In this document: positions 1-5,796 of the stretch, piece after piece
Layout: every line of letters begins with the position of its first letter
Position numbering within the stretch: position 1 is the stretch's first letter
Source: Pseudomonadota bacterium
Lineage (GTDB): Bacteria; Bdellovibrionota_B; Oligoflexia; Oligoflexales; Bin106
DNA length: 10,220 nt
Assembly: GCA_026710525.1 (NCBI GenBank)
Contig: JAPOQT010000237.1
Location: 1-10,220 of the forward strand
Reading direction: 5' to 3'
Notes under the pieces: model-generated
Told to the model about the DNA's origin: nothing
Seen by the model: only the letters and a program-made list of their open reading frames with translations
Database searches by the model: none
Position numbers and translations under genes: made by a program

Positions 1-443
1 AGCTGTATGAAAAAATCCGCACTGACGCAGGTTTGAGTTACGCTCCTCAGTCTTGGTATTCCAATGCTGAGTTTGGTTTATCAATGATCTACGCTTCCAC
101 CAGCAAGCCGTTAGAAGTTCTCACTTTAATTAACCAAACACTCGAAAAGCTCGCGACAACCCCCTTGGAATCTGAGACTCTGAACAATACAAAAACTTAT
201 ATTTTATCCAATTACTACCGAGGCTTAGGTACACCCATTTCTATTCTAAGACAAATGAATCGCTCCCTGTTATATTTCAATAATTTAGATTACTTCCTGA
301 ATTACCCCAAAAATATCTCGGATGTGACGGTCACAGATATTCAGGAATTAGCTAAACAATATCTGAATAAATACAAGCTAGCCCTTTACGGTAAAAAGAA
401 ATTACTCGCTGATTACAAGGTGTCTGCTTTGGTTATTCCATAG
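1..443 (+). CDS. M16 (insulinase/pitrilysin) family peptidase-like protein, C-terminal part only
   Basis: The reading frame is open from the window edge (first full codon at 3) to TAG at 441-443, so the start and the N-terminal half lie upstream. The visible ~146 residues look like the C-terminal domain of M16 zinc peptidases. They open with LYEKIRTDAGLSYAP, the counterpart of the family's 'LR...R..GLAYSV' segment. They end with a helix-rich stretch in which the sequence 'VTVTDIQELAKQYLN' precedes a final beta strand (KLALYGKK), as in other M16 C-terminal domains. The catalytic HxxEH motif, if present, would be in the missing N-terminal domain, so an active protease cannot be told from an inactive partner subunit. 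The next gene starts 74 bases later. Family confidence is good. Periplasmic or cytoplasmic location cannot be judged without the N-terminus. Confidence 0.75.
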   Translation, partial: LYEKIRTDAGLSYAPQSWYSNAEFGLSMIYASTSKPLEVLTLINQTLEKLATTPLESETLNNTKTYILSNYYRGLGTPISILRQMNRSLLYFNNLDYFLNYPKNISDVTVTDIQELAKQYLNKYKLALYGKKKLLADYKVSALVIP

Positions 444-517
444 GTTTATGTTGCGATCAGGATGACTTATCAACCTTTTATCTCGGTCACAGAATTTCTA
501 TTTAGGACACTTTCCCA

Positions 518-1474
518 ATGAATGATTCACCGATTATTCTGTTCTCCGGGTCCTCACACCCTGAATTAGCGCAAAAAATTGCTACCTATTTAGATATTCG
601 GCTCGGTGATGCTCTCGTAAGCACATTTTCAGATGGTGAAACAAGGGTTGAACTTAGGGAAAATGTGCGTGGTGCCGATATTTATATTATTCAATCCATA
701 GGCTTTCCTGCTAACCACCATATTATGGAAGCCCTGATTATTGCTGACGCTTGTCGGAGAGCTTCAGCAAATAAAATCACTCTCGTGACTCCTTATTTTG
801 GTTACGCAAGACAGGAACGCAAAAACATATCGAGAACGCCGATTACAGCTAAGTTGGTGGCTGATCTGATCGAAACAGCTGGCATTGATCGACTGGTTGC
901 CACTGAATTACACACGGGAGCCATTCAAGGTTTTTTCACGGTGCCAGTGGATCACTTGTTTGTTAAACCAGTTTTTCTTGAATACTTAAGTGGTACTTTG
1001 AATATTGAAGATAACAATATTGTTGTGGTATCGCCAGATGCTGGTGGTGTGCCTAGAGCTCGCGCATATGCTAAGTATCTTGGCAACTCCCTTGTCGTGA
1101 TGGATAAACGACGCAGTCAACCAAACAAGAGTGCCATCTTGAATGTGATTGGCGATGTTGATGGTAAGCACTGTTACATTGTTGATGATATTATTGACAC
1201 AGCCGGCACTTTAAATAATGTTTGTGAAGCCTTACTTGATCGCGGTGCTCTCAGCGTGCGGGCGGCTATTGCTCATCCCGTGTTAAGTGGTCCGGCTATC
1301 GAACGAATTAACACATCAAAGCTGACTGAACTTATTGTCTCTGATTCTTTGGTCCTAACTGAAGAAGCGCAAAAATCTGCAAAAATTAAAACCCTTTCTA
1401 TTTGTGGTCTCATTGGTGAAGCGATCAAAAGAATTCACAGCCAATTATCAGTTAGTGCTTTATTTATCGATTAG
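518..1474 (+). CDS. prs: Ribose-phosphate pyrophosphokinase (PRPP synthetase)
   Basis: Cytoplasmic enzyme that transfers pyrophosphate from ATP to ribose 5-phosphate to make PRPP, the precursor for purine, pyrimidine, histidine, tryptophan and NAD synthesis. The 318 residues match the usual class I length (about 310-320). Visible landmarks are FSDGE near 37-41, PYFGYARQERK at 92-102, the metal/ATP-binding His at 132 in ELHTGAIQG, SPDAGG at 172-177, the flexible-loop KRR at 197-199, and the PRPP-binding loop VDDIIDTAGT at 222-231. All key catalytic positions are kept. Mild departures are ATELHTGAIQG where most homologues have a DLHA.QIQG form, and S105 where many have Pro (R..PR.PI). The ATG at 518 is preceded by AGGA at 504-507, 10 bases away, a plausible ribosome-binding site. 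The prs-rplY-pth order is conserved in many proteobacteria. Confidence 0.97.
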   Translation: MNDSPIILFSGSSHPELAQKIATYLDIRLGDALVSTFSDGETRVELRENVRGADIYIIQSIGFPANHHIMEALIIADACRRASANKITLVTPYFGYARQERKNISRTPITAKLVADLIETAGIDRLVATELHTGAIQGFFTVPVDHLFVKPVFLEYLSGTLNIEDNNIVVVSPDAGGVPRARAYAKYLGNSLVVMDKRRSQPNKSAILNVIGDVDGKHCYIVDDIIDTAGTLNNVCEALLDRGALSVRAAIAHPVLSGPAIERINTSKLTELIVSDSLVLTEEAQKSAKIKTLSICGLIGEAIKRIHSQLSVSALFID

Positions 1475-1575
1475 CCTACTACCTTTGTTAACATAGCTCG
1501 CCTCTCAGACCTTTCAGCAAATTCAATCGAAGGTATTTCTCTCATAACCTATTTATGTTAGGATATGACCAGCTG

Positions 1576-1588
1576 GGTGATGATCACC
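1576..1588. repeat. Perfect 13-base palindrome upstream of the rplY promoter
   Basis: GGTGAT-G-ATCACC is a perfect inverted repeat with a one-base centre. It ends four bases before the proposed -35 box of the rplY promoter. Its position suits an activator or repressor site better than an RNA hairpin, because a one-base loop cannot fold well. The function is inferred only. Confidence 0.4.
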
Positions 1589-1591
1589 GGC

Positions 1592-1620
1592 TTGTCATTA
1601 CTTTGATTATAGATTATATT
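1592..1620 (+). promoter_or_regulatory. Sigma70-type promoter for rplY-pth
   Basis: TTGTCA (1592-1597) and TATATT (1615-1620) are separated by exactly 17 bases, close to the housekeeping consensus. Transcription would start near 1627, giving a leader of about 90 bases before rplY. The leader contains the GTTAGT-attag-ACTAAC inverted repeat at 1647-1663. Confidence 0.6.
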
Positions 1621-1646
1621 ACCTCGTCGTTGGTCATCGTTTTCAG

Positions 1647-1663
1647 GTTAGTATTAGACTAAC
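1647..1663 (+). repeat. Inverted repeat (small hairpin) in the rplY leader
   Basis: GTTAGT (1647-1652) and ACTAAC (1658-1663) are perfect complements around a 5-base loop. No T-run follows, so it is not an intrinsic terminator. It could be a protein-binding or mRNA-structure element in the leader, or chance in AT-rich sequence. Confidence 0.35.
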
Positions 1664-1718
1664 GTGAAATCTCGATCATCTTTAGCCGTTAACCTCAACA
1701 TGAAAGTGAGAAACGATA

Positions 1719-2189
1719 ATGAACTTGTCCGAAAACACTCAACATAATGATCATCATGATGATTCTGTGCTAGCAGAGTCTCAAGAATCAGGGCACCAAG
1801 ATGCCAAAACAAACAAAGACCAAAGCCTTGCCAAAAAATCAGAAACTTCCTCTGACCAACCTCTTATTTCAATCACGGGAGAGTATCGTAAGCGCCTCGG
1901 TAAATCTGGCGCCAGAAAAGTCCGTAAAACCGGACTAGTACCAGCCAATATTTTACAAGGACATACGTCACTTGCCATCTCTATGCCATCAAAATGGCTT
2001 ACTAAGGTTTGGCAAACAGGTGGTGTATTTTCTCTTACTCTCTCAGAATCATGTGACAGTTCTCTTGGTATGACAAATACTGACTCTGATAAACAGACTG
2101 TTTATCAAAAAGTTAAAATCCATGAAGTTCAACTACACCCAGTGAAACGAGTGCCGATTCACCTTGATTTGCTTGTGATAACTGAGTAA
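1719..2189 (+). CDS. rplY: Ribosomal protein L25 (bL25), short form with N-terminal extension
   Basis: Binds 5S rRNA in the central protuberance of the large ribosomal subunit. The L25 core occupies about residues 48-156. It begins ISITGEYRKRLGKSGARKVRK, the family's 'GK..ARRLR..G.VPA' start, continues TGLVPANILQG, and ends KVKIHEVQLHPVKRVPIHLDLLVI, the typical 'd.q.hPv...i.HvDf' strand. The C-terminal beta domain of the longer CTC/TL5 form is absent. Residues 1-47 are an unusual hydrophilic stretch rich in Asp, Glu, Ser, Gln and His, with no resemblance to the fold. The usual Tyr-Gly after VPA is replaced by Leu-Gln-Gly. ATG 1719 follows a weak GTGAG site at 1706-1710. The gene lies between prs and pth, the classical position, and pth follows after only 7 bases. 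Confidence 0.88.
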   Translation: MNLSENTQHNDHHDDSVLAESQESGHQDAKTNKDQSLAKKSETSSDQPLISITGEYRKRLGKSGARKVRKTGLVPANILQGHTSLAISMPSKWLTKVWQTGGVFSLTLSESCDSSLGMTNTDSDKQTVYQKVKIHEVQLHPVKRVPIHLDLLVITE

Positions 2190-2196
2190 CAATGCT

Positions 2197-2778
2197 ATGT
2201 GGATGATCGCTGGTTTAGGTAATTACGGCACAAAATATTCTCACACACGACACAATGCTGGCACACTGGTCGTCACTGAAATTGGTAAACGTTATGATGC
2301 TAATTGGTCTGTGTGGCGAGGTCATGCTGCTAACACCTCCTGTCTGATAGCTAAGATCCATATCTTCGAACAAAAAACCCTCCTCGTCATAAGTCAAAAC
2401 TATATGAATCATAATGGCTACGGCATTGCGGCGGCAGCTCGTTATTTTAAAATACTGCCCACTCATCTCATTACCGTGTTCGATGACCTTTATATTGTGC
2501 CATTACAGGTAAAAACCAGATTAAAAGGCAGCTCTGGCGGTCATAACGGAGTGCAGTCGGTGATTGATCAGCTTGGTTATACTAACTTCCCGCGCATAAA
2601 AATTGGTATTGGTCGCCCAGGTCATAGTGAGCAAGGTGACCTTAACCCACCGAGTCAAGTGAGTTGGGTATTAAGCTCGTTCTCGACGGCTGAATTGAAT
2701 GAAATAAAGACAACATGTGTTGATCTGGCTTTACAAAGAATTAAGCAAATGTTTGACCAGAATCCGCAAGTAAAATAA
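2197..2778 (+). CDS. pth: Peptidyl-tRNA hydrolase
   Basis: Cytoplasmic esterase that cleaves peptidyl-tRNA released by stalled ribosomes so that the tRNA can be reused. The 193 residues agree with the usual bacterial Pth length. The active site is recognisable: Asn9 in the first loop, catalytic His19 in HTRHNAG, Asn71 in NYMNHNG, Asp96 in VFDDLYIVP, and GSSGGHNG with Asn117. The RIKIGIGRPG segment follows at 133-142. One oddity is GLGNYG at 6-11, where nearly all family members have GLGNPG. ATG 2197 lies 7 bases after the rplY stop with no strong Shine-Dalgarno sequence, so translation is probably coupled to rplY. A second in-frame ATG at 2203 would remove two residues. The ychF gene that often follows pth is absent. 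Confidence 0.95.
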   Translation: MWMIAGLGNYGTKYSHTRHNAGTLVVTEIGKRYDANWSVWRGHAANTSCLIAKIHIFEQKTLLVISQNYMNHNGYGIAAAARYFKILPTHLITVFDDLYIVPLQVKTRLKGSSGGHNGVQSVIDQLGYTNFPRIKIGIGRPGHSEQGDLNPPSQVSWVLSSFSTAELNEIKTTCVDLALQRIKQMFDQNPQVK

Positions 2779-2826
2779 TTCAAGACGGAAAAATAAGGAT
2801 AAATCAATATTTCTCTATATCTGTGC

Positions 2827-2854
2827 TTGACTTTTACCCAGCTTTTACTATGAT
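2827..2854 (+). promoter_or_regulatory. Sigma70-type promoter for rpsF-rplI
   Basis: TTGACT (2827-2832) and TATGAT (2849-2854) are separated by 16 bases. Transcription would begin near 2861. A second possible extended -10, TGT followed by TATGAT, ends at 2876 and could serve as an alternative start site. This suggests that rpsF and rplI are transcribed apart from rplY-pth. Confidence 0.65.
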
Positions 2855-2871
2855 CGTGTCTCAGCTGTGTT

Positions 2872-2921
2872 ATGATGAGTACGCTGGCTCAGTTGTTATT
2901 CTGATTTCATCATTGTTTTTT
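2872..2921 (+). promoter_or_regulatory. Attenuator-like structure in the rpsF leader
   Basis: ATGATGA (2872-2878) is exactly complementary to TCATCAT (2907-2913), and six T residues follow at 2916-2921. The loop is long (28 bases) and the stem is AT-rich, so a stable intrinsic terminator is not assured. The element lies between the promoter and the rpsF ribosome-binding site at 2934-2937. S6 operons are often autoregulated through their leader, so a regulatory role is plausible but inferred. Confidence 0.35.
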
Positions 2922-2944
2922 GCCGTTCAACCTGGAGTTAATTT

Positions 2945-3472
2945 TTGTTACGCGAATATGAGTTTACCCTTATTACATCTAGCAAACTCTCGGAGTATGA
3001 TCGAGAGTCTTTACTCAACAAATATGAGAACATGATTGTAGCTGACGGAGGGGCGCTCCTAAATAAAGATGAGTGGGGACTCCAAAAGCTCGCCCATCCC
3101 ATAAAAAAACAGTTTCGTGGCTATTACGTCTGTTACCAATTTGCTGCCCTACCTACTTCTATCCATGAAGCAGAGCGCCATCTCAAAATTGATCAAAATA
3201 TCCTTCGTTATCTTAATATTAAACTCAGTGGTAGCCATGACCCCAAAAAATGGCACAAACCTGAAGATAAAGTTGATCATGACGAACACGCCACTGAGGA
3301 CGCAAGCACAACGTCATCAGACAAGAATGTATCCACATTAAAGCATGAGCCTATCACGGATGCTGATACACCATCAGAAGAAACCACACAGGAACTCTCT
3401 GATGCTGAAACTGACGTCTCTCAAGATGATAGAGAAGCATCCATTGATCATAAGTCTGAGTCATTAGTCTAA
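2945..3472 (+). CDS. rpsF: Ribosomal protein S6 (bS6) with long acidic C-terminal tail, TTG start
   Basis: S6 sits on the platform of the small ribosomal subunit, normally as a partner of S18. Residues 2-95 are the S6 fold: LREYEFTLI at the start, the DEWGLQKLAHPIKKQFRGYY block at 42-61 (family 'd.WG.r.LAY.I.k...g.Y'), and a helix ending LKIDQNILRYLNIKL. The remaining ~80 residues form a hydrophilic Asp/Glu/Ser/Thr-rich tail that is probably disordered; short acidic tails are common in S6, but this one is long. The start is TTG at 2945. It is supported by GGAG at 2934-2937 seven bases upstream and by the family-typical start (L)REYE. No ATG fits. The next gene is rplI, 40 bases downstream, with no rpsR between. 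Confidence 0.92.
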   Translation: MLREYEFTLITSSKLSEYDRESLLNKYENMIVADGGALLNKDEWGLQKLAHPIKKQFRGYYVCYQFAALPTSIHEAERHLKIDQNILRYLNIKLSGSHDPKKWHKPEDKVDHDEHATEDASTTSSDKNVSTLKHEPITDADTPSEETTQELSDAETDVSQDDREASIDHKSESLV

Positions 3473-3512
3473 CAATCTATTATTAAAGTATGTCTGGGAG
3501 CTAGTATCCAAC

Positions 3513-3980
3513 ATGAAAGTCATCCTTACAGCGTTTGTTAAAAACCTAGGCACAATTGGTGACATCGTCAAAGTCAAAGATGGTTACGGTCGTAATTATC
3601 TCATTCCTACTGGCCTCGCTGTGCTTGCCAGCAATAAAAATCAGGCTGAACTCGAACACCATAGAAATCTATTAGAGAAAAAACGTCTAAAAATCACCGC
3701 CCAAAAGCAAGAGCTAGCAAATAAAATTTCTCAGGTAAAGCTTAATTTTGTTAAAAAAGTTGGCGAAAAAAATCGTATATTTGGTACGGTAACCACCGAC
3801 GAAATCGCTCGCAAGCTAGCAGATCATGGATTTACTATCTCTCGGAAGTCTATTAAAATTTTAGGTGAAATTAAAACCATCGGTACTTACCGAGTTGTTG
3901 TACAATTGCCTCATCAAATCGAGGCAAATCTTGATATCACTGTGGGAGCTGAAGCAACAAATGATGGCGGCTTACCCTAA
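3513..3980 (+). CDS. rplI: Ribosomal protein L9 (bL9)
   Basis: L9 binds 23S rRNA near the base of the L1 stalk and extends along the ribosome surface; it helps maintain reading frame. The 155 residues match the family. The N-terminal RNA-binding domain shows MKVILTAFVKNLGTIGDIVKVKDGYGRNYLIP with the GYGRNYLIP signature at 24-32. A Lys/Glu-rich connecting helix follows (about 45-75). The C-terminal domain contains GEKNRIFGTVTTDEIARKL at 87-105 (family 'g.lfGSVt..diA..l'). GGGAG at 3496-3500 lies 12 bases before ATG 3513, a slightly long spacing. The gene is probably co-transcribed with rpsF. Confidence 0.96.
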   Translation: MKVILTAFVKNLGTIGDIVKVKDGYGRNYLIPTGLAVLASNKNQAELEHHRNLLEKKRLKITAQKQELANKISQVKLNFVKKVGEKNRIFGTVTTDEIARKLADHGFTISRKSIKILGEIKTIGTYRVVVQLPHQIEANLDITVGAEATNDGGLP

Positions 3981-4040
3981 AATCCTCCCACTTTTTGACT
4001 CCCCTAGACCATCTTCTTCAATATACTCTTAATTTCTTCG

Positions 4041-4056
4041 TGTGATATTTATCACC
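4041..4056. promoter_or_regulatory. CRP/FNR-like palindrome between rplI and dnaB
   Basis: TGTGATATTTATCACC has the TGTGA-N6-TCAC form of CRP-type sites. Its inner 14 bases, GTGATA-TT-TATCAC, are a perfect palindrome. It lies about 130 bases before the likely dnaB transcription start, far for a classical activator site. The regulator, if any, is unknown. Confidence 0.35.
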
Positions 4057-4157
4057 AAGAATGTCATCATAATGATCGTAATAAGTCATTAAAAAGCCTT
4101 GTTATTCGAGGTGGAAGCAGCTACCTACATTAGTGGCAATCATATAACACTATACTC

Positions 4158-4166
4158 TGTTATGAT
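4158..4166 (+). promoter_or_regulatory. Extended -10 promoter for dnaB
   Basis: TGT followed by TATGAT (4161-4166) fits an extended -10 element. No good -35 hexamer is seen 16-18 bases upstream, which extended -10 promoters tolerate. The start would be near 4173, leaving a very short leader before the dnaB start. Confidence 0.45.
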
Positions 4167-4190
4167 TATGTGTTAACTAGAGCTTGAAGT

Positions 4191-5666
4191 GTGGGGGAGA
4201 CGTTGGGTGTAACAAAAGACAATTCTGTTAGAATTTCAATTCCTTTTTCTGCTAATGCAGAAAAAGCTCTCCTTGGTGCGTTGATTCAAAACCCTGAAAA
4301 TATTCATTATCTCCAAAGCGAACTCCCTCTGAGGAGCGATCATTTTTTTATTGATCGCCACCAACTTATCTTCACAGCACTCCTTGATCTGAGTAACCAA
4401 GGCGTGACTATTGATCTTGTTACTCTCATCCAAGAACTTAAAAACCAAGAAAAGTACCCAACACCCACACGGGATGAGTTTATCATTGAGATTTTCGAAA
4501 AAGCACCGCTTACTGAAAATCTCCTTTATCATGCTGAAATTATTAGAAACACCTTTGCTCTTCGCAATATTATGGAATCCTGCGAAGGTATCAGACAACG
4601 TGCTTCTCAACAATCCTTTGATGATATTAGCGAACTCCTTGACGACCTCGATAAAACATTACTCGCCCTCAGGGATCAACAAGCTCAAGGTGACGGATTA
4701 ATACCAGGCTCCGAAGTACTACGGAGTACTGTGATCCAATTAGAACAAAGAATGTCCCATGATGGTATTCCTGGTATTTCAAGTGGCTTTAGTGACCTCG
4801 ATAAAGTGACAGGAGGTTTTCAAAAATCTGACCTAACGATTCTAGCAGCTCGACCTGGCATGGGGAAAACAGCCTTGATTCTCAACTGGGCTACCAAAGC
4901 CTTAAATGAAAAAAAAACCGTGGCTTTTTTCTCGTTAGAAATGAGTAAAGAACAACTCATGGAGAGGATTTTAGCTGCTGAAGGTAAAATTAATTCAGCA
5001 CAAATCAGAAAAGGCCAAATTAAAGCCCCAAAAGACCTGAATAAATTAGTCAAAACCATTAAAGAAGTGAATCATATCTCAACCCACTTACTCGTCGATG
5101 AAACACCTAGTATTTCCTTATCGGAGCTCACAGCTAGGTGTCGGCGGTACCATCGTGATAAAGGCCTTGATATGGTGATTATTGACTACCTGCAACTCGT
5201 TGTTGGCTCTCGAGACTTAAGAAAACAAGGCCGAGAGCGGGAGGTATCTGAAATTTCCATGGGCCTGAAAGCTTTAGCAAAAGAGCTAGGTGTGCCAGTG
5301 ATTGCGGCTGCCCAACTCAATCGATCTCCTGACTCAAGACCCGACAAAAGACCACGTATCTCTGATCTCAGGGAATCAGGCTCCATGGAGCAAGATGCTG
5401 ATATGATTGTTTTTATTTACCGTGATGACTACTATCATCCACATTCTCCTGATGCTGGCCAGGCTGAAATTATCCTGGGTAAAAATAGACATGGCCCCCT
5501 TGAAACAGTGAGGCTCGCATACCTGCCGGCCTACGTATCATTCCGACAGCTTGCCCTGATTGACCCTCTGTTAGCTCAAAACACTTCTCCACAAGTGAGT
5601 CATGGCCCCAACAGTAAAAAAAACAAAGGAACTAGTCAACATCCACCCTTTTCATCACCTCCTTAA
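4191..5666 (+). CDS. dnaB: Replicative DNA helicase DnaB
   Basis: Hexameric ATP-driven 5'-3' helicase that unwinds DNA at the fork and recruits primase. The N-terminal helical domain spans about residues 17-165 (ANAEKALLGALIQNPENI is the family start). The RecA-like motor domain spans about 190-455. Motor motifs are Walker A RPGMGKTA at 221-228, catalytic Glu250 in FSLEMS, Walker B MVIIDYLQL at 328-336, Gln375 in AAAQLNR, SDLRESGSMEQDADM at 391-405, and arginine-finger motif GKNRHG at 430-435. A 35-residue Ser/Pro/Asn-rich tail follows. No intein is present. The start is uncertain: GTG 4191 has no clear ribosome-binding site, whereas TTG 4203 lies just after GGGGGAG (4193-4199) but with very short spacing. 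The difference is four residues. Following rplI is the usual position in many bacteria. Confidence 0.96.
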   Translation: MGETLGVTKDNSVRISIPFSANAEKALLGALIQNPENIHYLQSELPLRSDHFFIDRHQLIFTALLDLSNQGVTIDLVTLIQELKNQEKYPTPTRDEFIIEIFEKAPLTENLLYHAEIIRNTFALRNIMESCEGIRQRASQQSFDDISELLDDLDKTLLALRDQQAQGDGLIPGSEVLRSTVIQLEQRMSHDGIPGISSGFSDLDKVTGGFQKSDLTILAARPGMGKTALILNWATKALNEKKTVAFFSLEMSKEQLMERILAAEGKINSAQIRKGQIKAPKDLNKLVKTIKEVNHISTHLLVDETPSISLSELTARCRRYHRDKGLDMVIIDYLQLVVGSRDLRKQGREREVSEISMGLKALAKELGVPVIAAAQLNRSPDSRPDKRPRISDLRESGSMEQDADMIVFIYRDDYYHPHSPDAGQAEIILGKNRHGPLETVRLAYLPAYVSFRQLALIDPLLAQNTSPQVSHGPNSKKNKGTSQHPPFSSPP

Positions 5667-5671
5667 CCCAG

Positions 5672-5698
5672 AGTCATCAATCAGAAAATATGATGACT
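5672..5698. repeat. Perfect 8-bp inverted repeat between dnaB and grpE
   Basis: AGTCATCA (5672-5679) and TGATGACT (5691-5698) are perfect complements around an 11-base spacer. The repeat lies 5 bases after the dnaB stop and 4 bases before the grpE -35 box. It could be a weak terminator for dnaB (no T-run follows) or an operator for grpE. The role is unproven. Confidence 0.4.
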
Positions 5699-5702
5699 TA
5701 TC

Positions 5703-5730
5703 TTGACATCACGGGCTATGGTTTTAGAAT
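5703..5730 (+). promoter_or_regulatory. Sigma70-type promoter for grpE
   Basis: TTGACA (5703-5708, a perfect -35) and TAGAAT (5725-5730) are separated by 16 bases. Transcription would start near 5737, giving a leader of about 60 bases. No CIRCE element (HrcA site) and no sigma32-type CCCCAT box was seen, so classical heat-shock control is not evident. Confidence 0.65.
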
Positions 5731-5796
5731 TTGAGTTAGTGTCATACGAACGATAAAGCTTTTCCCAACGATCTTCTTACCACAGGATACACACTT

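Noticed and set aside
444..517. Possible prs promoter (TTATCA and CAGAAT, 17-base spacer)
   Set aside because: Both hexamers are weak matches, and the gap is short enough for read-through from the upstream gene.
2823..3035. Open frame containing a hydrophobic peptide (from an internal ATG at 2850) overlapping the rpsF start
   Set aside because: It runs through the rpsF promoter and leader and then overlaps S6 in another frame. It has no ribosome-binding site, and S6 is unmistakable.
4109..4126. Small hairpin AGGTGG/CTACCT upstream of dnaB as a terminator of rplI
   Set aside because: It has a 6-bp stem including a wobble pair and no T-run; the evidence is insufficient.
4236..4613. 125-codon minus-strand open frame inside dnaB
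   Set aside because: It is antisense to the DnaB N-terminal domain, has no family resemblance, and looks like a shadow of a strongly coding frame.
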